Shown piece by piece: positions 25,218-33,283 of a stretch of DNA of 43,574 nucleotides (position 1 is the stretch's first letter; each line of letters starts with the position of its first letter). The DNA is from CAMDWQ01 sp964497635 (GTDB lineage: Bacteria; Omnitrophota; Gorgyraeia; 2-02-FULL-51-18), in NCBI GenBank assembly GCA_964497635.1, contig CAZCDB010000004.1, positions 1-43,574 on the forward strand. The letters are read 5' to 3'. The translations under genes were made by a program, and so were the position numbers. A model generated the notes under the pieces. The model was not told the origin of the DNA and searched no databases. It saw only the letters and a program-made list of their open reading frames with translations.

Positions 25218-27767
25218 CTAAAATACTTCGATCAGACGCCTGGCCTCGTCCATTCTTGATAAAGAAACGGGCAATGTATCCCCAATGCTCACATTAGATT
25301 GAGCTTTGTTTGTCCCTTCCGCTGATGACGAAACAAGAATTGCCTGAATAGAATTTTCATATTCCAATATAAATTGCCCCTGCCTATTTTGCCCGACAAC
25401 CTTCATGCTATAAGGTTGGCCATATTTAAAAAACTGGTGATTTGGAAATTTTTTTTCGAAGAACAACTTCCTGGATAAAACTACTCGCCTACGAGTTGCA
25501 TCCAAGTCTTTTATGACAAAACCATATCTACCATCAAGCGCCAGCAGGTCGCCTACCTTGGTCACAAAGAACAAATTCGTTAATTCACCTTTTGGAATCA
25601 CACACTCAAATTCGGCTGGCTTGCCATCTAATTTGATAATTGCCCCCCAATTTTCTACTTTGGATACATTGCCCGTAACAAACTCCCCAATCTTAAAATG
25701 TTCTTGAAACATCACCAAGGGGTTCGGCAGGGTGCGTTTTCTACTTGCCCATATCATGCTTCGGCTTGAATCCAGGTGTAACAAGCGCACACGGACTTCG
25801 CTGCCAGGTGGAGTCAAGCGCCGAAGATCGGGGACATAATTCCAATCTGCTTCTGATATCAAAACAACCCCAGAAATATTATCCTCAAATACTAAATTAA
25901 ACGCTCCCCGATTCACATTCGATACTTTGCCAACCACCTCGGCATTTTTATGTTTTTCATAAAACTGCTCCACAGGATTAGGAAGCGCTTCCTTTCGACT
26001 TAAAAAGATAGATTGGTTTTCTAAATCAATTTTTATAATTTTGACTTTAACCACCTGATCGATTTCAAATTTTAAATTATCAATTACCCCTTCCATCCAA
26101 TCCAAATTATTCTTAAAAATCACGCCCTCAACCCCCACCTCCAACTCACAATAAAGTCTTCTTTCTTGAATTCCGCAAACCCTTACGTCAACGATATCGC
26201 CCACGGTATATTTTGTTGCCACCAATTGCCATGGCTCAGGTCTATTTTTTATTACCATCTTTAAACTTTTATAGCGCGGGTCGAATCCAACGGAGCTCAC
26301 TTGAATATTTTGTCCAATAGAATATTGCGCTTTTAGATCCCTCGAGCGACTGTAACTGGCGTTACCGTATGATACAAAGCCCTTCATGCCATCATCTAAT
26401 CGCATGACCAGACCTGAATCAATAATCGATTCAATATGTGCAGAAATTGATGCATCCGAAGAATACTTTTTTTCGATTCTGTCAATCGGGTCAGTTTCAG
26501 TTCCCACATTTGAAAGGATGATATTTGACACATCCTGGCAGTCTAGAACCCGCAATCTCAACTCATCTTCATTATGAAAATACAGCTCGGGCTTTGGCAT
26601 AGTTGATTTACTTAGCTGATTAACTGGAATTTTAACGGTCATCCCACCTACGTCCACTTCAACGCCTGCGCTATTCACCCTCGTAATAAGTGCTTCGACT
26701 TGCTCGCCCTTATCCTTGGCCTGTTGAAGCGATTCCTTGGTTTCGTTCAGTAATCCCTCATAGTCCAATTTAAATAACGCAACTACGACAGGAATGTCTT
26801 TGGAGTAGTTCTTTTTGAAGAGAATTTCGTGGTAATTCTTATTTACATGCAACGCTTTCCTGATATCTTCCAATAACTCGGATTGCCAATCCCCACGTGC
26901 AAAAAAATAAAAAGTTTCAATTCCGTTTAAAGTTAAATATTTTATTCTTTGTAGATACGCAGTCATTCCAAACTCCTGGAATGTTTCACGCTTTGAAACA
27001 AGAATTATCCCGAGCTTGATATGTTTTTCAGCAAACTTTAGTTGGCTTTTTTCGTCTTTGCGTCTTACGGACAAACTATGCATAAACTTAAAAAATTTCT
27101 CGGATTCTTGCACGTGAACTTCGGTTGTCAGATTAGGGAAGATTGCTTGCCCAAAATCTTTATATTCTTTAAGCAGCACTGTCCCGAGATATCCAGCTTC
27201 GTCAATTTCATTTACCTGAAGGTAAAGCGTTCTCAACCCTTCTTTTGCATCTAAAGCTGGCTTAAGATAACTATCATCAAAATATCGAATACCTTCCTTT
27301 TCATTGTTTTTAAGTAGGGCCTGTCGAATAACGCTTAAATCTATTGCTTGGGAAATATTAGGACGCAGATACGGCTTAACTTCTCGGAGCAGTGCAAAAT
27401 TAACGTAACTAACGGTTGCCTTGACCAAGTTTTCTGTATTGTCCCTCGAAAACTTCATCCGAATTATTGGGGTCTTGTTGTCCAATAACGCCTTGATATT
27501 GTCTTCATCAGCAACTTCAACTTTTACACCAGGCAGTATCAGATCCTTGTAATCCTTGTTGATGAATTTTGTAAAAAGATTTAGACTGCCCTCAATTTTA
27601 TTTTTAACACTTGATTTTCTGAAATATTTTCCGCAACCGCCCAATAAGCCACATAAATCGCCCCAAATCTTTTTAATAGTGTCGTAATACTTGAAGCATG
27701 CCCAGATAGAAAGCGCCCAGACAGGGATAATAGTTAGGGTTAATCCATAACCCTTAAAAATAAACAT
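25218..27767 (-). CDS. Membrane-anchored protein with six S1-like repeats
   Basis: 849 residues. Residues 8-26 form one transmembrane helix, so most of the protein is probably cytosolic. Residues 55-340 form an unrecognised domain with a FYFFARGDW segment. Six S1/OB-like repeats follow at about 352-420, 438-507, 520-592, 605-678, 690-767 and 780-849. Repeats 3 to 5 end in the LSRKxxLPNP- or SRK-type close seen in ribosomal S1 repeats; repeat 1 is weak. S1 domains bind RNA, so this may hold RNA at the membrane, but no nuclease motif is visible. The ATG overlaps the stop of the zinc-ribbon gene (TAATG). The region is visibly A+T-richer than its neighbours and flanked by IS debris, suggesting acquisition. 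Confidence 0.8.
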   Translation of the reverse strand: MFIFKGYGLTLTIIPVWALSIWACFKYYDTIKKIWGDLCGLLGGCGKYFRKSSVKNKIEGSLNLFTKFINKDYKDLILPGVKVEVADEDNIKALLDNKTPIIRMKFSRDNTENLVKATVSYVNFALLREVKPYLRPNISQAIDLSVIRQALLKNNEKEGIRYFDDSYLKPALDAKEGLRTLYLQVNEIDEAGYLGTVLLKEYKDFGQAIFPNLTTEVHVQESEKFFKFMHSLSVRRKDEKSQLKFAEKHIKLGIILVSKRETFQEFGMTAYLQRIKYLTLNGIETFYFFARGDWQSELLEDIRKALHVNKNYHEILFKKNYSKDIPVVVALFKLDYEGLLNETKESLQQAKDKGEQVEALITRVNSAGVEVDVGGMTVKIPVNQLSKSTMPKPELYFHNEDELRLRVLDCQDVSNIILSNVGTETDPIDRIEKKYSSDASISAHIESIIDSGLVMRLDDGMKGFVSYGNASYSRSRDLKAQYSIGQNIQVSSVGFDPRYKSLKMVIKNRPEPWQLVATKYTVGDIVDVRVCGIQERRLYCELEVGVEGVIFKNNLDWMEGVIDNLKFEIDQVVKVKIIKIDLENQSIFLSRKEALPNPVEQFYEKHKNAEVVGKVSNVNRGAFNLVFEDNISGVVLISEADWNYVPDLRRLTPPGSEVRVRLLHLDSSRSMIWASRKRTLPNPLVMFQEHFKIGEFVTGNVSKVENWGAIIKLDGKPAEFECVIPKGELTNLFFVTKVGDLLALDGRYGFVIKDLDATRRRVVLSRKLFFEKKFPNHQFFKYGQPYSMKVVGQNRQGQFILEYENSIQAILVSSSAEGTNKAQSNVSIGDTLPVSLSRMDEARRLIEVF

Positions 27768-27994
27768 TAGACTGATCCTTCGGAGAACTTCTCATGACAA
27801 ATGGGATCGCTACAAACAAATTTATAACTTTTATCTTGCGCGGAGAAAATCGCCAGCAGATTGGAATCGTCGAGTATAGAAGAACAATAGACGCACTTAA
27901 GATCCCTTCCTAAAAACCGATCATAGACATCGATAGCTATTAGCGCCTTCTTCAGATCTTCGTCAAGCAGGGCCCCAATTATTCGTTTATCCAT
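27767..27994 (-). CDS. Small zinc-ribbon protein
   Basis: 75 residues. An N-terminal helical part (DEDLKKALIAIDVYDRFLGR) is followed by a CxxC...CxxxxC pattern (CVYC and CSDPIC) spaced by about 25 residues, typical of a zinc ribbon. I choose the ATG at 27994, preceded by GGAG at ideal spacing. It is translationally coupled to the S1-repeat gene. It may be a partner or regulator of that protein; no family recognised. Confidence 0.65.
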   Translation of the reverse strand: MDKRIIGALLDEDLKKALIAIDVYDRFLGRDLKCVYCSSILDDSNLLAIFSAQDKSYKFVCSDPICHEKFSEGSV

Positions 27995-28103
27995 TCTTTC
28001 TCCACCCATGAGGTGTCGCCAACTGTATCCCAGTTGTATCCGAAGCCAAATTTTGACTTACAAATACCTTAACTTTACCTTTGATATCAATCACTTGCGT
28101 CAT
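27987..28103 (-). CDS. Possible 38-residue peptide overlapping queE and the zinc-ribbon gene
   Basis: The ATG overlaps the queE stop as ATGA, and the stop lies just inside the zinc-ribbon gene. It encodes a polar peptide beginning MTQVIDIKGKVKVF. The overlap geometry at the 5' end is that of a coupled gene, but the peptide has no recognisable family and may be chance or a remnant. Confidence 0.25.
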   Translation of the reverse strand: MTQVIDIKGKVKVFVSQNLASDTTGIQLATPHGWRKNG

Positions 28104-28813
28104 CTTACCCCCCAGATTTTGTGCATCTGAGGGATCACGCGCACATCAAAAAGCTCTTTTTTAGCTTCAGCGAAAAATTGGTTTTCGATGAGTTTGAGTG
28201 AAGTAGTATTAATTCCAAAGGGGTCGCTCAAGGGTTGAAAAATAAAAGGGAGCTTGGCGTTTACGTTTTTGACCAGACGGATGCATTCCTTAATTTCGCC
28301 CAAAGCGGTCGTGGGAGTCACCACAATTTTGACAAACACTTCTTTTTCAATCGCGATTCTTAAAAATTCTTCGTGCTCGCGCGTAAAGTCACGATCCCCT
28401 GTGCTCGACGACGGCTTCAGATCCATCGCGATGATGTCGCACCAGCGGATCACCTCTTTAAGCTGTCCTGGCAAAGTACCGTTGCTTTCAAGATAAGTCG
28501 TGATCCCCCTCTCCTTCAGTCTCGGCAGAAGATTGCAAAGAAAAGGGGTATAAAAAAAAGGTTCTCCCCCGGTCAGAGACACCGAGTGATGAGCGCCCTT
28601 TTCTTTTTCAAAATTGTCAACCTCCGCCAGCACCTGATCCAGCGAATACACCGAAAAGTTTTCAGCCTTCATTTTTTCCAGCTCATCGCAATACCCGCAG
28701 TGCATATTGCAACGCCCAAAGCGGACAAAAATCTGCTTCACTCCCAAGTACGGCCCTTCCCCCTGAATCGAGGAAAAAATCTCGGAAATCTCGGTCTCTG
28801 TCGCCCGATCCAT
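28100..28813 (-). CDS. queE: 7-carboxy-7-deazaguanine synthase (QueE)
   Basis: A 237-residue radical SAM enzyme that makes 7-carboxy-7-deazaguanine on the queuosine/7-deazapurine path. It has the N-terminal SEIFSSIQGEGPYLG substrate loop, the iron-sulfur CNMHCGYCD triad (CxxxCxxC), and the SLTGGEP SAM-binding motif. I prefer the ATG at 28813, four bases after the queD stop; ATG at 28828 inside queD is an alternative. No strong ribosome binding site is seen for either. It sits directly downstream of the COG0720 gene, the usual QueD-QueE pairing. Confidence 0.95.
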   Translation of the reverse strand: MDRATETEISEIFSSIQGEGPYLGVKQIFVRFGRCNMHCGYCDELEKMKAENFSVYSLDQVLAEVDNFEKEKGAHHSVSLTGGEPFFYTPFLCNLLPRLKERGITTYLESNGTLPGQLKEVIRWCDIIAMDLKPSSSTGDRDFTREHEEFLRIAIEKEVFVKIVVTPTTALGEIKECIRLVKNVNAKLPFIFQPLSDPFGINTTSLKLIENQFFAEAKKELFDVRVIPQMHKIWGVR

Positions 28814-28817
28814 AATT

Positions 28818-29192
28818 TTATTTTTCATAACTGGCACACGCGTCCGGCGTCTCCCAAACGGTTACTTTTGAAATTCGGGCACTGGTCGACTTGACTCGAA
28901 GTCTTAGCTCCTCATAAATCAAGCGGGCAATATTTTCCGTGGAAGAGTTGACCCCCGTATTTTTAAATCGCGGATGTTCATTGAGCGAAGTCAGATGAAG
29001 AGTCGACAACACCTCTCGTAGAGCCGGTTTTACCATTTCAAAATCCATTACCACCCCCATCGAGTCCAGCGCCTGAGCCTCGGCTTTGACCGCGACTTTC
29101 CAGTTGTGTCCGTGACGATGCTCCCAGCTGCCATCATAAAGCTTCAAAGCGTGGGCCGCAGAAAACTCATCCTCGATCACTATTTCATACAT
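28818..29192 (-). CDS. queD: 6-pyruvoyl/6-carboxy-tetrahydropterin synthase family (QueD-like, COG0720)
   Basis: 124 residues, typical length. Zinc ligands are readable: SAAHAL and the HGH of EHRHGHNW. The catalytic cysteine of QueD (CxxxHGH) is absent: Trp stands where typical bacterial QueD has Cys (GKCENLHGH against GSWEHRHGH), while the glutamate of the ExxHGH pattern is kept. ExxHGH is the signature described for the PTPS-III subgroup, which can feed folate synthesis in place of FolB. Adjacent queE points to deazaguanine synthesis. Family is certain; the reaction is not. Confidence 0.85.
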   Translation of the reverse strand: MYEIVIEDEFSAAHALKLYDGSWEHRHGHNWKVAVKAEAQALDSMGVVMDFEMVKPALREVLSTLHLTSLNEHPRFKNTGVNSSTENIARLIYEELRLRVKSTSARISKVTVWETPDACASYEK

Positions 29193-29193
29193 A

Positions 29194-29230
29194 CAGATTC
29201 CTCGACTCGCTACCGCTCGCTCGGAATGAC
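29194..29230. repeat. REP-like palindromic repeat, copy 1
   Basis: Imperfect palindrome with the ends ATTCCTCGACT and CTCGGAATGAC. It shares both arms with the copy at 32850..32894. It overlaps the 3' end of murI and supplies its last codons. Confidence 0.65.
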
Positions 29231-30049
29231 ACTAGTTTCAAAATAATCCCCCACCTTCGCCACCGACTGAATCGACTGACCCAAAAATCTCTCTCCCAAC
29301 GCACGAAACGGCTCCGGCTCATCCGAAACATAAAAACGAAGCTGGGTAGACTTTTTTTCGTCTGAACTCAAAAGCTTCATTTGCGCCAACAAACGTTTCG
29401 CCTCTCGCGAGGTTTCTTCCGCAGAGTTCACCAGACGTACGTGCTCACCCATGATTTTCCCAATCACGCCAGCAAGCAAAGGGTAGTGAGTGCAACCCAA
29501 AATCAGCGTATCAATATCGAAAGTCTTCAGCCCCTCCAGATAGGTACGTGCCACCTCCGAAATAATCTCACCCTCCACCCACCCCTCTTCCGCAAAAGGG
29601 ACAAAGAGAGGACAGGCTTCGCTATACACCTTAAGCTTCGGATCCAGTTTTTTTAGAGAAGCTTCGTAGGCCCCACTGCCAATCGTGGCTTTGGTTCCAA
29701 TCACCCCCACGCGTCCGTTACGGGTAGTCGCCAACGCCGCCCGCACGCCCGGCTCAATCACGCCAATAATCGGCATCGAAAAATTTTCCTTCATCGCCTC
29801 TAACCCAAGCGAAGAAGCCGTGTTGCAAGCCACGATCACAAGTTTCACGTCAAAATTTTTTAAAAAGCGGATATTGTCTAGTGAAAAACGTGTAATCGTC
29901 TCTTTAGATTTAGTTCCGTAAGGTACATGCGCCGTGTCTCCAAAATAAACCACATCCTCGGCAGGCAGATCACGCCGCACTTCCCTTAAGACTGTAAGTC
30001 CGCCGATCCCAGAGTCAAAAATGCCGATCGGTGAGCGCGCTTCCGTCAT
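29210..30049 (-). CDS. murI: Glutamate racemase
   Basis: A 279-residue cytosolic enzyme making D-glutamate for peptidoglycan. Motifs: GIFDSGIGGLTVLRE, YFGDTAHVPYG, VIVACNTASS with the first catalytic cysteine, and LILGCTHYPLL with the second. The ATG overlaps the stop of the amidase gene by four bases (ATGA), so the two wall genes are coupled. The last residues, VIPSER, come from the REP-like repeat that forms the gene's end, an unusual extension beyond the normal fold. Confidence 0.95.
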   Translation of the reverse strand: MTEARSPIGIFDSGIGGLTVLREVRRDLPAEDVVYFGDTAHVPYGTKSKETITRFSLDNIRFLKNFDVKLVIVACNTASSLGLEAMKENFSMPIIGVIEPGVRAALATTRNGRVGVIGTKATIGSGAYEASLKKLDPKLKVYSEACPLFVPFAEEGWVEGEIISEVARTYLEGLKTFDIDTLILGCTHYPLLAGVIGKIMGEHVRLVNSAEETSREAKRLLAQMKLLSSDEKKSTQLRFYVSDEPEPFRALGERFLGQSIQSVAKVGDYFETSVIPSER

Positions 30050-30798
30050 GATTGGACAAATCCTTTTGTTTTTTCGTACTGTTGTCTGTATTCCAAAATT
30101 CCGTTGGCAATCGCCTCGGCCAGCCGGCGCCGGTAATGAGGGCTTCTTAGCTTATTTTCATCCTGATGATTGGTCCCATAGCCCATCTCAATCAAGACTG
30201 CCGGACACTCTGTGTTTTTTAAAACATAAAAATTGGCGGACTTGATCCTCTGCCCTTCCACCAGAACTGAGCGACCCACGCGATCGCTGATCCAGCGAGC
30301 CAGAAGTGCGGATTCCGCACGATTCTTGGCTTCTTTGAGAAGCCAGAGAATTGTTTTTAGGTTGTTGTCCACAAACCTTTCAGGAACCCCGTGAAGTTCT
30401 TGGGGTGGGCCTTGCGTGCGCCCCGAAGTCTCCGAAAGAGTGTACACTTCAAATCCCTTCAGCTCTTGACTTGGAGAGGCATTGGCATGAATACTGACAA
30501 AAAGATCCGCCTTTTTTTTGTTGGCAATTTTTGAGCGATTGGGCAAAGGAATAAAAACATCCGTATCCCGCGTCATCACCACTCGAAGCCCCTTACTAAG
30601 AAGCTCTTTTTGGACTCGGGTGGCCACGTCCAAAGTCAGCTCTTTTTCAAGAAGACCGGAGGGATAGATTGCCCCTGAGTCTTTCCCACCATGACCGGCA
30701 TCAATGACAATCTGTCGGATCGCCAAAGAAGGTGGTGGCGCCTGCACCGGCATCGGCCGGCTTCCCAGCCAGAAACTTGTCAAAAGAATAAGCAGCAT
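30046..30798 (-). CDS. N-acetylmuramoyl-L-alanine amidase (Amidase_3)
   Basis: 250 residues with an N-terminal hydrophobic signal or anchor (LLILLTSFWLG) and a zinc amidase domain from about residue 27: IVIDAGHGGKDSGA with the first zinc histidine, EKELTLDVA with the zinc glutamate, FVSIHANAS with the second zinc histidine, and VLIEMGY with the catalytic glutamate. It cleaves the bond between muramic acid and the peptide. Periplasmic action is inferred from the signal. It lies divergently to the helicase gene; their shared upstream region is only about 70 bases. Confidence 0.93.
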   Translation of the reverse strand: MLLILLTSFWLGSRPMPVQAPPPSLAIRQIVIDAGHGGKDSGAIYPSGLLEKELTLDVATRVQKELLSKGLRVVMTRDTDVFIPLPNRSKIANKKKADLFVSIHANASPSQELKGFEVYTLSETSGRTQGPPQELHGVPERFVDNNLKTILWLLKEAKNRAESALLARWISDRVGRSVLVEGQRIKSANFYVLKNTECPAVLIEMGYGTNHQDENKLRSPHYRRRLAEAIANGILEYRQQYEKTKGFVQS

Positions 30799-30867
30799 TG
30801 TGTTTTCCTATTTACTTTCTCCGTATTTTGCCCTAAGAAATCAGGGTTGTCATGTATAATGTTGCCC

Positions 30868-32841
30868 ATGCGTTACGACCCTTTTCAACAACAAGCCATG
30901 GCCGCCATCGACGCCGAAAAATCGGTGCTCGTTTCCGCGCCCACAGGCTCGGGCAAGACCGTCATCGCCGAGTACGCCATCGACAAAGCGCTTTCCCGGA
31001 ACGAACGCGTCATCTACACCGCCCCCATCAAAGCCCTCTCCAATCAAAAATACCGCGACTTTTCTTTGCGCTACTCCGACCAAGTGGGCCTTTTGACCGG
31101 CGACGTTTCCTTAAACCCCGACGCCCCCATTGTCATCATGACCACTGAGATTTATCGCAATCAGCTTTTTGAAAACGCAGCACGCCTTAAAAACACTTCT
31201 TGGGTCATCTTTGATGAAGTGCATTATCTGGACGACCCTGAACGGGGCACGGTCTGGGAGGAAGCGATTATGTTCACACCAGAATCAGTACGCCTTGTCG
31301 CACTCTCAGCCACTGCTCCCAACATTGAAGAGTTGGCCGCATGGATTCGAAGTATTCTCAACCACGAGATCGCGGTGATTATCGAGACACACCGCCCCGT
31401 CCCCCTGGTCAACTTTTTCCAATGTCAGGGAGCTATTTTTGCGGATACCCACTCACTCAAGAAACACGGCTACCTGGACCGGGAAACTTGGCCCTCCGAC
31501 TTTGGACGCGGAAATCGTTTTGATCATCGCAAACGCTTCCAGCGGGGCTCTTACCACAAGCTTTTGCGCGCCAAACCCAGCCGAGCAGATGATCTCACCC
31601 GCCATCTCGAATATAAAAAGCAGCTCCCCTGCCTTTATTTTGGCTTTGGCCGAAAACGCGTGGAAGAGCTGGCCTGGGACCACGAGAAATTTGATTTTTT
31701 AAATCCCTCCGAGAAAATAGAAATTGAAAAACGTTTTGATGAGCTCTGTGTCAAATTTGACCTGACTCAAGAGTCCAGCGCCATCGATATGAAGCGCCTG
31801 ATTCTACGCGGCGTTGCCTTTCATCACGCCGGCCTTCTGCCCACACTCAAAGAAGTGGTCGAGCAGCTCTTTACCTCCAAACTCATCAAGCTTATTTTTA
31901 CGACGGAGACTTTTGCCATCGGGATCAACATGCCTGCCAAAACAGTCGTGTTTGATGAAATGAAAAAGTTTTACGGCACGCATTTTGGATTTTTAAGAAC
32001 ACGGGATTATTTCCAGATGGCGGGTCGAGCCGGGCGCCGCGGCATGGACGCGGAAGGTTATGTTTATTGCCGAGTCAACCCTCATCAGATCCCCCTCTCT
32101 TCCCTGTTAAAAATTGTTTACGGCAAGCCCGAGCCCATTGAAAGCCAGCTCAACTCCTGCTACGCGACTCTTTTAAACCTCTACGCCGAGTTTGGTTCAA
32201 AGCTGATGGAGATCTACCCGCGCTCGTTTCATTATTTTCAGTCCAATCGCAAAGACCGCCTCAAAGGCGCCGCGCTGATCGAAAGAAAGCTTGCCCTCCT
32301 AAAAGAACTAGGCCACTTGGGGGATGAAAAGTTAACAGCCAAGGGAGAATTTGCCTCTTGGATGTACGGGTATGAACTGCTTCTATCGGAAATGCTGGAG
32401 GATGGCTCTCTGGAAACTTTGGATGAGGTCAAGCTATCGGTTCTTTTATGCGCGCTTGTTTTTGAGCCCCGCAAAAATCAGGAACCCAAAAAACTTCCGC
32501 CCCATCTGGAGGTCGTGGAAAAGCGAGCGTTTAAAAGCCTTCGTGTGGTTCACGCCAAAGAAATCGCGCAAAAAGTCTATCCGCAGACCAAGCTCCCCTA
32601 TTTTAATCTATCCAAAGCGCTGGAAGCCTGGATGGCCGGATGCAAGTTTCAAGACCTTCTGGAGCTAACGGATGTGGATGAGGGGGAAATCATCCGCTAT
32701 TTTCGGATGGTGATCCAGCTTCTGCGCCAGCTAAAACAAGCGCCTCAAGTCAGCGATCGTCTTCGGCAAGTCGCCAAAACCGCGCAAGCCAAAATCAACC
32801 GAGACCTCGTCGACGCCGAAAAACAACTCAGAAATATGTAA
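30868..32841 (+). CDS. Ski2/HelY-like DExH-box helicase
   Basis: 657 residues. Helicase motifs are in order: SAPTGSGKT (Walker A), the TAPIKALSNQKY Ia segment, FDEVHYL (DEVH), ALSATAPN, FATETFAIGINMP-like segment, and QMAGRAGRRGMD (motif VI). The C-terminal half is helical, as in Ski2-like RNA helicases, though shorter than eukaryotic Ski2. I use the ATG at 30868 for MRYDPFQQQA; an ATG three codons earlier is inside a TATAAT hexamer. One of only two plus-strand genes, divergent from the amidase and convergent with grxD. Confidence 0.93.
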   Translation: MRYDPFQQQAMAAIDAEKSVLVSAPTGSGKTVIAEYAIDKALSRNERVIYTAPIKALSNQKYRDFSLRYSDQVGLLTGDVSLNPDAPIVIMTTEIYRNQLFENAARLKNTSWVIFDEVHYLDDPERGTVWEEAIMFTPESVRLVALSATAPNIEELAAWIRSILNHEIAVIIETHRPVPLVNFFQCQGAIFADTHSLKKHGYLDRETWPSDFGRGNRFDHRKRFQRGSYHKLLRAKPSRADDLTRHLEYKKQLPCLYFGFGRKRVEELAWDHEKFDFLNPSEKIEIEKRFDELCVKFDLTQESSAIDMKRLILRGVAFHHAGLLPTLKEVVEQLFTSKLIKLIFTTETFAIGINMPAKTVVFDEMKKFYGTHFGFLRTRDYFQMAGRAGRRGMDAEGYVYCRVNPHQIPLSSLLKIVYGKPEPIESQLNSCYATLLNLYAEFGSKLMEIYPRSFHYFQSNRKDRLKGAALIERKLALLKELGHLGDEKLTAKGEFASWMYGYELLLSEMLEDGSLETLDEVKLSVLLCALVFEPRKNQEPKKLPPHLEVVEKRAFKSLRVVHAKEIAQKVYPQTKLPYFNLSKALEAWMAGCKFQDLLELTDVDEGEIIRYFRMVIQLLRQLKQAPQVSDRLRQVAKTAQAKINRDLVDAEKQLRNM

Positions 32842-32849
32842 ATCAGCGC

Positions 32850-32894
32850 CATTCCGAGCGACCTCGCCGGATGGCGGGGAAGTCGAGGAATCTG
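32850..32894. repeat. REP-like palindromic repeat, copy 2
   Basis: Outer arms CATTCCGAGCGA and TCGAGGAATCTG, with an inner hairpin CCTCGCC/GGCGGGG. It fills the gap between the convergent helicase and glutaredoxin genes, so it could also act as a two-way transcription stop. It matches copy 1 at 29194..29230 in the arms. Confidence 0.65.
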
Positions 32895-32895
32895 A

Positions 32896-33204
32896 CTATT
32901 TTACTAGCTTTTGTAATTCCCCACTTTCGTACAGCTCGTGCACGATATCACAGCCCCCCACTAGCTTCCCATCGACAAACACCTGGGGAAACGTCGGCCA
33001 CTGAGAATATTCCGGAAGCATCATCCGAATATCCGGATTGGAAAGAATATCGACCGATTCAAAAGGGACATTCATCCGCCCAAAAAGATCCATCACTCTT
33101 TTTGAAAATCCACACATCGGCGCTCCGGGAGCACCCTTCACAAACATCACCACTTTGGAGGAGTGAATTGCTTTTTCTATTTTCTCTATCGTTGGATTGG
33201 ACAT
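32896..33204 (-). CDS. grxD: Monothiol glutaredoxin (Grx4 type)
   Basis: A 102-residue protein with the CGFS active site (APMCGFSKR), the WPTFPQVFVDGKLVGGCDI segment that binds glutathione, and the usual N-terminal helix. Such proteins carry or pass on iron-sulfur clusters. I start at the ATG at 33204, which has an AAGGAAA ribosome binding site; longer readings are not supported. Confidence 0.95.
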   Translation of the reverse strand: MSNPTIEKIEKAIHSSKVVMFVKGAPGAPMCGFSKRVMDLFGRMNVPFESVDILSNPDIRMMLPEYSQWPTFPQVFVDGKLVGGCDIVHELYESGELQKLVK

Positions 33205-33283
33205 ACTTTTCCTTTCTTTTGAAAGCTTATTTAAAACCACATTCTACTCCAAAACAGATGCTTTTGATATACTATCGCTACCG

